DNA of 64,000 bases from NCBI GenBank assembly GCA_028641055.1, contig CM054062.1, positions 136,628,682 through 136,692,681 of the forward strand, written 5' to 3'. The translations under genes were made by a program, and so were the position numbers. Numbering within the stretch: position 1 is the first letter of the stretch; the number at the start of each line of letters is the position of its first letter. The stretch is from Alopecurus myosuroides. Lineage: Eukaryota > Streptophyta > Magnoliopsida > Poales > Poaceae. The notes beneath the pieces were generated by a model, which saw nothing but the letters and a program-made list of their open reading frames with translations, made no database searches and had not been told where the DNA came from. Shown here piece after piece: positions 45,732-57,875 of this stretch.

Positions 45732-48700
45732 ATGCGGGGTTCCGAGATGAGGAGGCGGGCACCAGAGTACCGGCGCCAATCCCGGCGGCGGCTGCCAGGA
45801 TGGATCTGGTGGCTCGTTGGGATCTTCCTTGTCGTTGGGCTCATGCTCTTTGTCCTGCACCACAACCAGAAGGAGCAGTTCCGCCCGCCCGTCATAGTGA
45901 GTAGCGCAAACTCCACCTTGTTTGATTTCCCGCTTTACTGAATTGCGTGACATCATTCGTAAGTCCACCTAAGCCATGTCTGCTCCCAAAAATAAGTTTT
46001 TGTTGCTTTTTATGCGTCCTGCCCCTGCCCAGCCTAAAAACTCTTTAGTGGATCTCGATTAGCATGGTGTATGAGATCTTCAGACGTAGTACCATGTTTC
46101 GTAGTTGTAATTATGCAAATTGATTGTCCCTGACTAAGTATAGGACAAACTGTCGTTAAAAGGTGCGCCAGGTTGCGAGTTGCTAGGCTATTTGTGGTGA
46201 TAGTACATTGTTTTCTACTAGATCTTCGTTACCCAGTTTCAGCGTTTCTAGATCCTTAAAAGCTTTGTCATTTGTTCATATTTATGGAAAATTTGACTTT
46301 CACTTTTTTGGCCACTGTAGATAGCGTTTTTGTTGGCTCATCATGACTAGTTTTTAGAAACGGCAAACAGACGTTTATTCCACGAGTTTGTGTGGCATTA
46401 TAGATAGGCTGTCTTTGGACTTTGTTTGGATGTCTGCTCAAGTACTTAGGTAAAGTGTCATCCTCAGAAGGTAGTTTATCATCGATCTGTTGAGAGCATA
46501 TACTGTTCCTGTACTATGGTGATGATGACTTTTTTTCCATACGACTTCCGAAGAAGCCAGGTTCCATTATCAAAGGATAACAGAACAGACTTCGCCAAAA
46601 TACAGAGAAGTTGATAAACTAGAAACAACTAAGCTAGTAGACTTGGGTGATTTACAACTGGAAATCACCAGCTTCTCGTAATTTTCTGCACATAAAAGTC
46701 TAGGCGGAAGTTACTGACAAAACAGGCATTAACTGGATGCCACAACCATAAGCACAAAGTCAAATGCCTAGCTGGTAACAAAAGGCCAACACAGGGCCAA
46801 ACTCAAGCGCAAGTTTAAACTCACACATTGATTCCACATTTTACGCGCAAATATCAAACTTTTACAAGTGTGGTTGAATACCCATGTGTTGCCAGCTACT
46901 TTGGTACTTCCTTCCGATTTTTGAAATTATAGCATCTGGGAGGTCATTATTTTTTTTCTTCTGATGTCAAGGGACTTCCTGTAGCCTGGAAACAAATTTT
47001 CCTGATAGGGGTGTATTCTTATATACTCCCTCCGTTCACAAATAGATGACTTTTATTTGTCCAAAGTGGATATATCTAGACACTAAAACATGTCTACATA
47101 CATCCACTTTGGGACAAATGGAAGTCATCTATTTATGAACGGAGGGAGTATATGATAGTTAGATTAATTCATGTTAAGCATCCAGAATGTTCTGTAAAAT
47201 TTGGGATTATGAATATTTGGTTTCCCATTGGACTGCTTATGATAGGAATGCCTGAGATCAAGTGAGATCGTCAATAGAACATGGTATCATAGGTTATGTG
47301 ATTGCTAGTGATTCTTATTTGAAATATAGCTCTTCAGAGTAACACTAGCAGACCCCAAAACTCAACTTTCAACAGCCAGTTTTAGGGCGTCTCCCAAAAA
47401 CAATTCTGGGCATTAGGAGTCTCCCATCTGGCAGATCTCCGATAAGAAATTTTCGTATTCTATTTCTCACCCCTTGTGCATATAAACACCATTTCAACGA
47501 CATGTTGACATCATATTCAGACTTTGATGTTTCAACACACACAATTCAACAACATTTCAAATCCTTTTTTTTCCCGAAAATATCAATTTCAAATTGGAAA
47601 ACAACATAACATCCAAATGAAGGAGAAATCCAAATAAAACATGATGAACCATGAATTGCCCGTGCCATGTTGCAGGGCAATTCTTTTACCTCCAGTGCAT
47701 GCAATTCATGACCCTGAGCATCCATAGGAACCCTCTAGCATAACTTTCAATCATGCAGTATCCTTGCCTCCGGTTCTCTCAGTACTCATATCCGAAGACC
47801 TCAATCACAGACGTTGCAAAATTCTTCACTCTTGAGGGTGACATCCTCCCCACTGGAAATGTACTCATAGGTAGCGTCATCTGGGACACCATAAGCGACC
47901 AGCGTTGCCAACATATCTTCTGTGAAGCACTCACGCCAACTCAAATAATCTTCCTTGTCTTCCACAGCAGTTGCAATGACAATAGCTGTTTTGTTGTAAC
48001 ATGTTCATTTAGAGCCAAAGAAGTTGAGGTCAAATTAGAAACTTCTCCTTATACTTGAATATATTTTTTGTTTTTCCTTTTCGATTTTTTTTCTGGTTTC
48101 TATTATGTCGTGTACATAGTATATCTCTTTACTGGTTTTCCTGCTATAATTTTTTTTCAGTTTCCTTTGTTAAACTCTGCCGCCTGTGCATTTTTTTCTC
48201 ATGTACCTCTTTCTTGTTCCAGAATAAAGGGTCAGAAACCGAAGAAGTTTCTCATGAAAAGGTGAATTTCACGGAAGAGCTTTTAAGTAGTACATCTTTT
48301 GCACGACAATTAGCAGATCAAATGACTCTAGCAAAGGCCTATGTTATCCTTGCGAAAGAGCATGGCAACCTCCAGCTTGCATGGGAACTTAGTTCCCAAA
48401 TAAGGAATTGTCAAAGATTGCTGTCTGAAGGGGCTGTTAGTGGGAGAGCCATTACTCAGGAAGAAGCGCATCCTATAATAACTCGGCTGGCACGGTTAAT
48501 ATACAAAGCACAGGACTCTCATTATGATATCAGCACAACAATAGTGACGCTGAAGAGCCATGCCCTTGCACTAGAGGAGCGTGCAAAGGCAGCAGTTGTT
48601 CAGACCGCCGAGTTTGGTCAGTTAGCTGCAGAATCCCTCCCCAAGAATCTGCATTGTTTAACGGTGAAGCTGACAGAAGAGTGGCTTCAAAGCCCAAAAC

Positions 48701-49680
48701 TAAGGAGTCGTTCAGAGGAGCAGAGGAATTCCACACGATTGGTGGACAATAATCTGTATCACTTCTGTATATTCTCAGATAATGTTCTCGCCACTTCAGT
48801 TGTTGTCAATTCCACAGTTTCAAATGCAAACCACCCTCAGCAGCTTGTGTTTCATGTGGTCACAGACAGGACCAATTTTGGTGCTATGTCAACCTGGTTC
48901 CTGATAAATGACTTCAAAGGGTGTACTGTTGAAGTCCGTTGCATAGATGAGTTCTCATGGTTGAATGCTGCTTCGTCCCCTCTGGTCAGGCGGCTATCGG
49001 AGATGGAAACCAAGGGTTACTACTACTCAGGTGGTTCGAAAACTCCAGAACGAGAATTAAAGTTCCGCAATCCAAAGTTTGTTTCTCTGCTGAACCATTT
49101 GCGATTCTACATTCCTCAAATCCTACCCAACTTGGAGAAGGTGGTTTTTCTTGATGATGATGTTGTGGTGCAGAAGGACTTGACACAGCTTTTTTCCATA
49201 GAATTGCATGGCAATGTTATTGGAGCAGTGGAGACTTGTTTAGAGTCATTTCATCGGTACCACAAGTATCTTAATTTTTCGCAATCAATCATCAGCTCAA
49301 AAATCGATCCACATGCTTGTGGATGGGCTTTCGGAATGAACATATTTGACCTAATAGCTTGGAGGAAAGCAAATGCAACAGCGCTTTATCATTATTGGCA
49401 AGAGCAAAATGCTGATCAATTGCTTTGGAGGACTGGGACACTTCCTGCAGGACTTTTGACATTTTATGGCCTGATGGAGCCCCTAGACCGGAGATGGCAC
49501 GTATTGGGGCTGGGGTATGATGTAGACATAGATGATCGTTTGATCGAGAGTGCTGCCGTCGTGCATTATAATGGGAACATGAAGCCCTGGCTAAAGTTGG
49601 CCATTCGCCGCTACAAATCTATGTGGGAGCGGTATGTCAACTCCTCGCACCCATATGTTAGAGAGTGTATGTTTCATTAG
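45732..49680 (+). CDS. GAUT11: Galacturonosyltransferase, GT8 family, GAUT11-like (two coding exons: 45732-45896, 48223-49680)
   Basis: A type II Golgi protein of about 540 residues that should transfer galacturonic acid from UDP-GalA in pectin (homogalacturonan) synthesis. Exon 1 encodes an Arg-rich cytosolic tail and a membrane anchor (residues 24-42, WIWWLVGIFLVVGLMLFVL). Intron 45897-48222 has a GTGAGT donor and TTGTTCCAG acceptor in phase 0. Exon 2 has NFTEELLS, RQLADQMTLAKAYVILAKEH, SLYHFCIFSDN-type text (NNLYHFCIFSDNVLATSVVV), the GT8 metal-binding FLDDDVVVQKDL, CGWAFGMN, GTLPAGLLTFYGL and the C-terminal HYNGNMKPW. Length and motifs fit Arabidopsis GAUT11. The start at 45732 is the first in-frame AUG; 45747 (MRRRAPEY) is possible. 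No stop or frameshift was seen, so it looks functional. The 48055 ATG is intronic. Confidence 0.93.
47026..47148. mobile_element. Stowaway (Tc1/Mariner) MITE in GAUT intron 1
   Basis: 123 bp with CTCCCTCCGTTCAC at the left end, its inverted match GAACGGAGGGAG at the right end, and a TA target duplication (47024-47025 and 47149-47150). The arms are complementary over much of their length, so RNA from it would form a long hairpin. Confidence 0.92.
47801..48004 (-). pseudogene. Antisense coding-like remnant in GAUT intron 1
   Basis: An open minus-strand frame of 67 codons reads VEDKEDYLSWRECFTEDM and then YGVPDDATYEYISSGEDV, ending with TGA at 47801-47803. The acidic, protein-like composition and an ACAAAACAG acceptor-like sequence at its start suggest an exon end of another gene, or of a transposon, captured here. 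The family is not recognised. A segment from about 47334 (AGTAACACTAGCAGACCCC) may be the other end of the carrier element. Confidence 0.35.
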
Positions 49681-50543
49681 GAAGTCTGCAATCTCTGTTC
49701 ACCATCAATGGTCTTGCACGGCACTGAAGCTAAGAAGCTTCAGTTTCTTTAATGGGTTGCTTGTGAGCACCCTAGTTAAGAAATCTTCCGGAGAGGTAGA
49801 TTATATACTCAAGAGACAGCATGAAAGAAGCCAATTGTTTAAGTTTTCTTTTTGGGTTGGGGGAAGATTCATTTTGGGATGAAAATAATTGGGTTGCAGA
49901 TTCTTACATACAGATGTGGACCGGAAATTTTAGCAGTCTAACCAGACTATCTGGATAGATATTGTAAAAGAGATACAGTTGCTGGATCAATGGGTAATTT
50001 TTTGCGATGCTAGGAGATGCCGATTGCCAATTCAGCTGTGCAGAGTTTACTGGTGTTACATTCTTTTCAGGATATTGTATTTTATACTGGTGAAGAATGT
50101 CCTCCTTTTCTCTTTGTATAAACAGTTGTATATTCTTCACAGTACGAACTCAGCTCATTCTGAGATATAGGAAATCAAAGTCATTTTGATGTTCTGAGAT
50201 TGAGTTTCTCATGTTCCATATCACTGAAACAAGTGCATTTTTTTTTGTCTCTGCGTGATTGGTTGTCAAATCTCGAATACTTTGTTTTCTGACTCTCGGT
50301 TCCTCTTCAAGACGTGGGAACTGGGAACAGTCCATTTCTGTGCACCGATTCAGGAAGATTTCTGTCTCTGCTTGAATGTAAAATATGCGGGATTATTGCC
50401 TGTTTGACCTATGCCTGTAATTTTACAGTCCAGAATGGTCTAGGAATCAGGAACCATGCTCGTTTGCTCATGAATATTTTGATTTCTGTCATAAAGCAAG
50501 CTTGCTTACGGCGACTTGGCGGCAATATCACCGATGGGCTAAA
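49681..50543 (+). other. GAUT 3' UTR and downstream flank
   Basis: Non-coding, T-rich. The 3' UTR probably ends in the TTGTATA-rich stretch around 50050-50150, but no clear poly(A) signal was fixed. The next element, a Tat LTR, begins 864 bases after the stop codon. Confidence 0.6.
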
Positions 50544-51411
50544 TGTCGGGGGCTACCCCGAGTAGGGGTAAGGCAAGTGATAAAGGCGAAGATCCGAGTA
50601 CCATTTGGCCGGGTTGGTGGCTACTCGGGTACCCTCTACCCGGTAGTCTCTATCCAGTCATAAGTATTGAAGGCCAAGAGGCGATAAGGAGAAAGTTTGT
50701 ATTCGTCCGGGTAGCGGTCAGGTGGTTCGGGTAGATGGGCTGCGATCCTACCCGGGCAAGAAGTCAATGAAGCCGTTCTGACAGGATCCCGCGTATCCTG
50801 TAGCCGTATCGTCGTGCGGTTCAACTTACTAGGTGCGTGATTATCAGCGACGTGGCGTGGTGACAGAGAGGTTGACACCTGTCTTGTCTTGTCACTGACA
50901 GAGGGAATAGGACAGGATGGGGGCCTACACTGTGAGGCTGACAGAGTGGACAGGACCTGTCAGCTGTACGGCGCGGCGGCTTCTCAGCGCGAGATCCCGG
51001 AAGCGTGTCCTGCGTCACAGTGCTTAAGTCACATCAGTTGTACCTTTTAGTCTTTGTTATTTCGGCTGGGCACCATTATATAAGGTGCCCTGCCCCCTCC
51101 TGCGCGAGGGACGTTGCCTCAGATCGCATTTATTGCAAGGAGCGGCACTAGAGCGAGAGAGAACAGCCGAGTGGTTACTCGGCCAAGAGGCAAACATTGT
51201 ACTGTGGCTACTCGGAAAACATACATACAGAGAGGTAGGCAGGAGTAGGGGTGTTACCTCCACACGAGGGCCCTGAACCTGGGTAGATCTTGTTGTTTGC
51301 AGTGTTACTTACGCGCGGCTAATCGCCGTGCGATCCCTCCCCGGATACCCCAGCGTCCATCGGCCCCAACTTTAGCCATCCCATGGCATCTGTCTTCTCC
51401 ACACCACGCCA
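50544..51411 (+). repeat. 5' LTR of the second Tat element
   Basis: 868 bp with TG...CA ends and the CCACACGAGGGCCCTGAACC and CCATCCCATGGCATCTGTC blocks shared with the 22170 LTR and, in reverse, with 2224-2455. Confidence 0.88.
51077..51084 (+). promoter_or_regulatory. TATA box of the second Tat LTR
   Basis: TATATAAG followed by GTGCC, matching the TATA positions in the other two Tat LTRs. Confidence 0.72.
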
Positions 51412-51430
51412 GTTGGCGCCCACCGTGGGG
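51412..51430 (+). other. Primer binding site region of the second Tat element
   Basis: GTTGGCGCCCACCGTGGGG follows the LTR end directly, a typical position and sequence for grass Tat elements. The tRNA was not assigned. Confidence 0.7.
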
Positions 51431-51735
51431 CCAGCAGCGGCGCTGACTGGGGTTCATATTCGGACGGGACCCGTTTCTGCTTCGGGGGAGCGCGTGGTCT
51501 GTGGCCTTATCCACAGATTCGACTCCTTCGACTTCGTCACCGACAACGCCGGAGATTTCGGCGGCAGGCCCGTGCCGGCAGGCGGCTCGGTGCTTTCCTT
51601 CGGTTCGCATCTGGTCTACGTCGCCACCACCGTCATCCGCGAGTTCCCGGAGGAGGTGATCGTCGCGGAAGATCCTCCTGCTGTACTCGCTGCCCGCGGG
51701 AAGCCTTCTGGCTGCTCTGCGGACAGCGTGGAGGT

Positions 51736-52636
51736 GATGATGACAGGCCCGGCTATCTATGCCGGGAAAGGCGCGGCCGCTACCGCGGGAGTCATCGAGG
51801 AACCTGCTGGCGCAAGGGTCCACAAACCCTACGACGCGCCCCACAACATTCCGGGTTACGTGGCTCCTTCCACGTCTACGGCGATACCAGCTGCTCGCGG
51901 TGATGCTACCGTGCAGCTGGGCATGCCACGAGCTACCGAGGCGGAACTCGCCGCCTTGAGGGCGCAACTCGAGCAGCAGCGTCAAGCGCTACTCGCGGAG
52001 TCCCAGGAGTTGGAGAAGGTTAGGCTTGAGCTTAACCTAGATCAAAATGAGTACAAGAGGGCCCACGACTTTACTCCTGTTTCTAGGCTGCCTAGCAAGC
52101 TAGGCGCTACCCGTCGCAACTTAGGCGTTGAGCTGGCTAGAGATGGTAGGGCTGCTAGCCAATCTGCTAGTTTGAACACTGTTGGTAGGCCCAAGTACAG
52201 CACCCCCGCCAAAACTCTTAGGGCTGCAGAGGCAGTGGCTGCTGAGTTGCCGCATCTCACTGGCGACGCGCGCGCTAGGCAGCAGGATAGACTCAACGAG
52301 CTAGTGCTAGAGGCTGGCAGGCAAAACGAGGAGTTTCGGAAAGCCAATTCGGGTGTTGGTGCTTCTCAGGTTGTGCACTCACATGCGGTCAGATCTACGG
52401 ATCATGCCTCATTGCCGCTTCCTGGCAACGAGAGGGACCAGAGTGTGAACTCTGGAAAGAACAAACAGATGCAGGTGTACGACCCGACTGTCGCCGCAAA
52501 ACAGCACGCTGTGCCACGGCAGCCCGGTCAGAAACACAACACTACAAGAGCAGGCTATCAAGCCAATAAAGCTCACAGCAAGGAGCAAGGAGGAAACCGT
52601 GCAGGACCTTCTCGGCGTCATGCTGCCCAGCCTACT
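51736..52636 (+). CDS. Tat gag N-terminal part (cut by chromovirus insertion)
   Basis: The frame is open from the LTR through 52636; the first in-frame ATGs inside the element are at 51737 and 51740 (MMTGPAIYAG). It contains a Glu/Gln-rich coiled coil (ELAALRAQLEQQRQALLAES) and the conserved stretch KRAHDFTPVSRLPSKLG then LPHLTGDARARQQDRLNELV, which matches the decayed Tat gag at 118-540. The true product is cut at 52636; codons beyond that belong to the inserted LTR. The central gag domain lies outside the window. Confidence 0.72.
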
Positions 52637-55600
52637 TGTAGAGGCCCCAGACCGGTAGGTCCAGAACCCCTCATATGCATTCATTCACGATCCCAGAAGA
52701 ACCAGTCGTGAACAACATACGTAGTTGGCATACAGAATACATCATCCATTACACGAATATAGAGTCTTACATAAATGGTCACATGACCAAGTTCTTGATA
52801 ACTGTCACGCAGGACAGACATTCAAAGCAAACACAGCGGAAGACGATAAGCATAGCGTAGTAGAACCCGAGTCACGCCTCATCCTACAGGCTGCTGACTG
52901 GGAGACGATCCTAACTCGCAGGGCCATCAGCGTAGAACTCCTCCTCATAGTACTCCTCCTGAGGTGGCTCCTCGTAGTCTGATAAGTAGATACCAGGGGC
53001 GAAACCAAATGAGTACATTTGAATGTACTCTACAAGACATCCTTTATTAGCTTACAATAATGCATACATGCTTGTTTGGTGGAGTGGGTAGGCCATACAT
53101 ATGGTTCAGCTACCCATGACAGATAAAAGATTTGCCATGGTTGATTCTTCAAGTTTACCTCTTTGTAAACAAAATCATTTGAAATAAAGTAGTTTTACTC
53201 TCGTAGATATCACATATCTTGGAGGTTTTATAATTCTTTTGGAAAAGAAAGTTTTTCTTTTCAGAAACTTTTAGTGATAGTTTCTTTCTCATCGGTATCT
53301 CACAGATACCAAGTCATTCCTCCATAGTACCTCTCAGGTACAAAAGTCTTCCTTCAAAACCTCTTTTGAAAAATTGACACAATACTAGCTACATGGCCAT
53401 TCAACCGTCCATATCCGAGGACGCGGCTATCTCGAAATAGTTTTACTCTGCAGAGGTGTACACGTTTCCACTAGATCCAGGGTCCGCCATGAAACAACCA
53501 TGGACTGTTCCCAGCCTATGAGAACATCAGATAACTGGTCTTGACTATCCACTCTGTACAAGCTAGTACATGACTATCTCTTCAATTGGGGTTTCCCCTC
53601 CCTGGCAAGCCATGTCCCACACCGCCAAACAGGAGACCCAACTGCTGCATCCGGAGGGAAAGTTAATCCCACACTTTAGATGTCCCGTATACTCACTCCT
53701 AGCGACATTTCGGTTCGGAGGATCCAATCCCCTATAGCCTTTGAGATAGCACATATACTAACCCTAACAAGTTTTTAATCAAGCCCCTACCCATATTGGG
53801 GTAAAGTGGCAGTACGATAATGGTTGTCCAGCGAAGACTAGGTTATGTGTCTTTTGTAAACATTTCTCATAAAATTTCCCATCATAACAATCCTTCCGGC
53901 AGACAGGGTCTCACCCTTCCTCCGGGGTTTTCCTTCCATAAGGCATTTGTTTACAAAAACACATTTTATTTAGTTCATTTAAGAACTCAGGTTTTAAGTA
54001 GGTGTATGGTATTTATATACCATTTAGTGTCTAAGGGCTTGGTAATACCAAGTTGACTATTATTATGAGTCCTTATACTAGTAGTATTAATAGTAGTAGT
54101 AGGATTCACACAAAAATAGTTTTTGAAGGCATAGTTTTGTAAAACTTCAGAAGTGAAAAGCATGCATGATAGATAATGATAAGTAGTTATACAGCAAGCA
54201 TTAGGATGGCTTGCCTTGGTACAAGTGATGGTCCTGATCCTGAAAGTAACAGGAGTTGCAATACCCTTCTTCAGCAATTCCTTCCTCCTCGTTTTCTAAC
54301 GTCGTAAAAAGAAATAAAGACACACTTTCAGAACCAAGCAAGGCAAGCAATGCTACAAGCAATACATACAGCAAGCAATCAAAAAGTACCACCCAAAGTT
54401 CTCAATTTTTCCTTTAAGAAAAATTGGCATAAAAACTATAGTTGGAAAATCTGCTTTTTCCTAGTGCTTATGTGTGGCCAAAACAATGATTCTTAGTTAA
54501 GAACATTATGGACCAGTGGGATATAGCACATGCTACTGGACAGTAGGGTGTCATATAAAACATATTTTGATGTCTAAAAATTCCCACAACAATCTCTATG
54601 GCTAGCACACATAATTGGCTAAATTACTCAAGTAGTGAAATAAGCTCATGACAACAAGTCAACCTATTTTCCACTATGAGGCAAACATACCAGTGGGTGT
54701 TCCACTAGTAAATATGCTCACCAAGAGGTTAATAAGCCTCTGGTCACTTTTATAAAAGTGCTAAAAACAACAAACAAACACCCAAAATTCCTACTCATAC
54801 TAGTAGAAAATTTAGGAAAACTACTAGACTATTTTAGGCTATACTAGCTAATTTTATGCACAAGTGTGCAAGCTAGCAGAGGCAAAATATACCTCCAACC
54901 TGTACCATAAGTGCTACTGGACCTCACAAAAAATCTCATAAAAACATAGCTAGGAAACAAGGAAAACTATGCTTAAAAAGCTACACATGTGAGGAGATTT
55001 ATTTCTAGTCACCCAAGTGCTACTCATGCTTTTGTGCTATTTAATAGGAAATCTATCAGAGGTGAAAACCCTAAGGAAAAATACTGCCACAAGTACTTTT
55101 CATCCTCTGGTTTCAATACCAAAGAGTCATATTTTTCCCTAGTGGAAAACAAGACACAAAAACATACATGCATATTCTAGTGTGAAATCTAGTCCTTAAG
55201 CATTTCTATTTTAAACCTATTTCAAACACAAGCACCAAGCATTCATAGGTGTTATAAACAAACTAACAGCACCTAAGTGGTACTGGTTCCATGGAAAACA
55301 ATCTAGCAACTAGCCTAAAAATCATTTAAAGATCTACTCAAAACATACATAAAAATCTAGCTATTAGCAAGACCTATGCATGGAAAACTAGTTCTAAAAT
55401 GCTACCATTCAAACCATTTATTCTAACATGTTCATATAACTTGTACACATCATCAACACAATGGAAAACAACATCACAAGCAAGAACACAACATTTGCAC
55501 TTCACAACATTAACATAAAAAGCAAGATCTAGAATAAAAATTTAGACAGAAAGTAACCAAAACTTGCTCTGTCTCTCTAAATTTTTCTGTTGCTCCAAAA

Positions 55601-57832
55601 AGTAAATCCTTCTAGGATGTGATAGTCCTTATCACTGCAAAGCCTCTCCAACTTGCCTTACTCAAAAATAATATCCCAAACTCCCTCTAAAAATCATGGA
55701 ATAGCCCACTGATGTTTTACCAAAATGGATGGCATTTCCAAATGGTAACTCACCTTGATGCAAACTAAAATTCGACTGGTAGGTATTTGAAAGGGCTTTC
55801 CAAAACAGTTGAGTTTGCTCAAAAATGTTTTGTAATTTTGAAGTTATATTCATTTCCATTTTTAGGGTACTGTCTGGCATATGATTTTTAGAAAAATCAT
55901 AAAAACTCAAAACAAGTTTCTGCCAGTGGGATATGGTTGAAATTTTGTATGTCTAGTAGCAAAAAAATTAGCAAGGTAAAATAAAAATGTTTGCTACCTT
56001 TTCCAAGCCTAAAGCTAGGATCTAGTTATTCTGCCAGAATATTGTCATTTTTGTTTTTAACAGAAAACTGCCCAACGGGCCAGATCTGCAGCGCGCGGCC
56101 CGGTTAACGCGAGGCGCAGCCCGCCAGCACGCGCGCGCGCGCGAATCTGCACGGTTCAAAGGGGGCCGTCGATTCGCAGATCGACGGTCCCTGTGCCTTC
56201 TTCCTCCCCGCGCTTCCCTCCTCTCTCTCTCTCTCGACCCGCGGTCGAACACCTAGCAGACGTGGACAACGGCTCACCTAGGGCTCGCGAGAGGTCGTGG
56301 GTTGGTGCAGGGTCGAAGGAGGGTGGCTTGGGCGTTGCCGTGGCGCGGTTATGGGCGGTGTCGAAGCGTGTGCACGGCGGCGGCTCGACGGCGTCCCGCG
56401 GCGGCTCCGAGGATGACGGCGACGAACCTGCAAACGAGGGAGGGCCAAATGATGTCAGGGAGGTAGGCCAGCCCTAGGGGGTCGCAAAGGAGGAGAAAAA
56501 GAGGGCGGGAGGGCAGTGATCGCGGTTGCCACCTCGAGCTCGTTCTCCTCGGTCTGGGAATGGCCACGGCCTGCCTCGCTCGCAGAGAGCGAGTGAGCAA
56601 GCGGGAGCTCGTTGGGGTGGGTCAGTGAGGCGTGGGGAGTGTGCTGGCGAGAGGGTTTGGCCACTAGGGCTTTGTAGGCACGAGGCCAAGGTGGAGGGCT
56701 CGGGTACCATTGGCATGGGCATGCCCTTGCCCCTTGGGGGTTCTCCACGGCTGGCAATGGTTCCTATTGGTGTCTAGGGGTCAAGCCAGTACACAAGTGT
56801 GAGCAAAGCCACAGCAAGGGCCAAGTGATGGGCAAAAGCAAAAGAATAACACTATTTCAACCACTATAATGACATCACACATTAGTCAAATGCCACATCA
56901 GTTTTCTCCCTCCCTGGTCAGCCAAAGGAGGATCCAATGCCACCTTCTAGAAGGTTACTAACATGGTTTTCGAATTGGCAAGGTGGCCTGGCTTGGATCA
57001 GTGCACAAAAGCTAAAAACATCAAGTCCAAAAGTGTATTCACTGTTCTGTCAGAAAAATTCAGTTAGGCAGTGTTTCTGAATTTTTCTAAGTGCTGGAAA
57101 AGCAGACAGAGATAGCAAAAGTTGGGCTTGTTTTCACCAAGCAAACCAGCTCTAAAATGAGTGATTTAAAATGCTCAACAAAGAACAACTATCCAAGTTT
57201 CAGATCCAACCATTTGATTTGAAAAATGATGGGTTTATGGCTCTGAAAATAAATGGCAAAGTAGGTACATTCTCTGTTTTTAAAATGCTCAAATTTCTGT
57301 CTTAACAAGATGGCTCAAAAACCATCTTGGCATTGTGTGTTAATTTTCTTTGTAGGTTTTTCCAAGAGTGTAGTTTTGTTGTACTCATATCAGAGAGTAG
57401 TTTTGATCAAAGAAAATCCCTAATTGGATAATCCTTGTGATGGAAAACAAGGGTTGAAAACAGCTACTTGGCTGTTTTTTAGGGCAAAAATTATATTGGA
57501 AAATCTAATGGAATCTTTTCCAAATAATTTTATCTCAAGTTCAAGTTGATTCCAAACCAACAATAACACTTTTTTAAGCTTAAACAAAGTGTTACTTCAA
57601 GTCTTGAAAAATAATCTCTTAAGAACCTTAGTGGAAAACATAGGAAAACAAAAATAAAGCAATGTGTTTCTTAGGAGAAAAACTCCTCAAGTGAGTGTAA
57701 AGAAACACACCATTAATATTGCATAGATAAACATCACTACACAAACATGTTGTCCACTTAATTCCATTACAAAAGTCTTAAGAGGCTTGCTAAAATACTA
57801 TTATACAAGTGCTAAAAAACAGGGATGTGACA
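52637..57832 (-). repeat. 3' LTR (5,196 bp) of the chromovirus
   Basis: On minus it starts TGTCACATCCCTG at 57832 and ends GGGGCCTCTACA at 52637. It has a GC-rich island (56060-56770), with CT-rich text on + near 56220 and a CG run at 56130-56141, amid long AT-rich flanks. Small ORFs here have no known domain. Confidence 0.9.
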
Positions 57833-57836
57833 AATC

Positions 57837-57846
57837 TCCCCCCCTT
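57837..57846 (-). other. Polypurine tract of the chromovirus
   Basis: Read on minus, TTAAGGGGGGGAGATT leads to the 3' LTR start TGTCACATCCC. Confidence 0.88.
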
Positions 57847-57850
57847 AAAA

Positions 57851-57869
57851 GAATCTCGTCCCGAGATTC
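57851..57869 (-). other. Perfect 8-bp-stem hairpin between pol stop and polypurine tract
   Basis: GAATCTCG, TCC loop, CGAGATTC on the + strand, starting 19 bases from the LTR edge. It lies just after the ancestral gag-pol stop (TAG on minus near 57876). It matches in position and structure the hairpin of the non-autonomous element at 35042-35060. Confidence 0.87.
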
Positions 57870-57875
57870 GCGGGT

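Larger units (their letters stand above)
45897..48222 (+). other. GAUT intron 1 (2,326 bp)
   Basis: Donor GTGAGT after ATA (Ile) and acceptor TTCTTGTTCCAG; the phase is 0, so exon 1 ...RPPVI joins NKGSETEE. It hosts a Stowaway MITE and an antisense coding-like remnant. The remainder is unique AT-rich sequence. Confidence 0.88.
50544..52636 (+). mobile_element. Second Tat-lineage Gypsy element, 5' LTR and gag start
   Basis: The 868-bp LTR (50544-51411) starts TGTCGGGGGCTACCCCGAGT and ends CACACCACGCCA, followed directly by the primer site region and gag. The element is cut at 52636 by a chromovirus and its remainder lies beyond the window. The 5-bp sequence before the LTR is CTAAA (50539-50543), the expected target duplication. 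It is better preserved than the Tat copy at 1-22985. Confidence 0.88.

Noticed and set aside
48055..48222. Start of the GAUT protein at 48055 with a hydrophobic leader
   Set aside because: This T-rich segment is the end of intron 1; a good acceptor lies at 48222, and exon 1 supplies the membrane anchor expected of GAUT proteins.
52637..52711. C-terminal end of the second Tat gag frame
   Set aside because: These codons lie in the inserted chromovirus LTR; the frame crosses the junction by chance.
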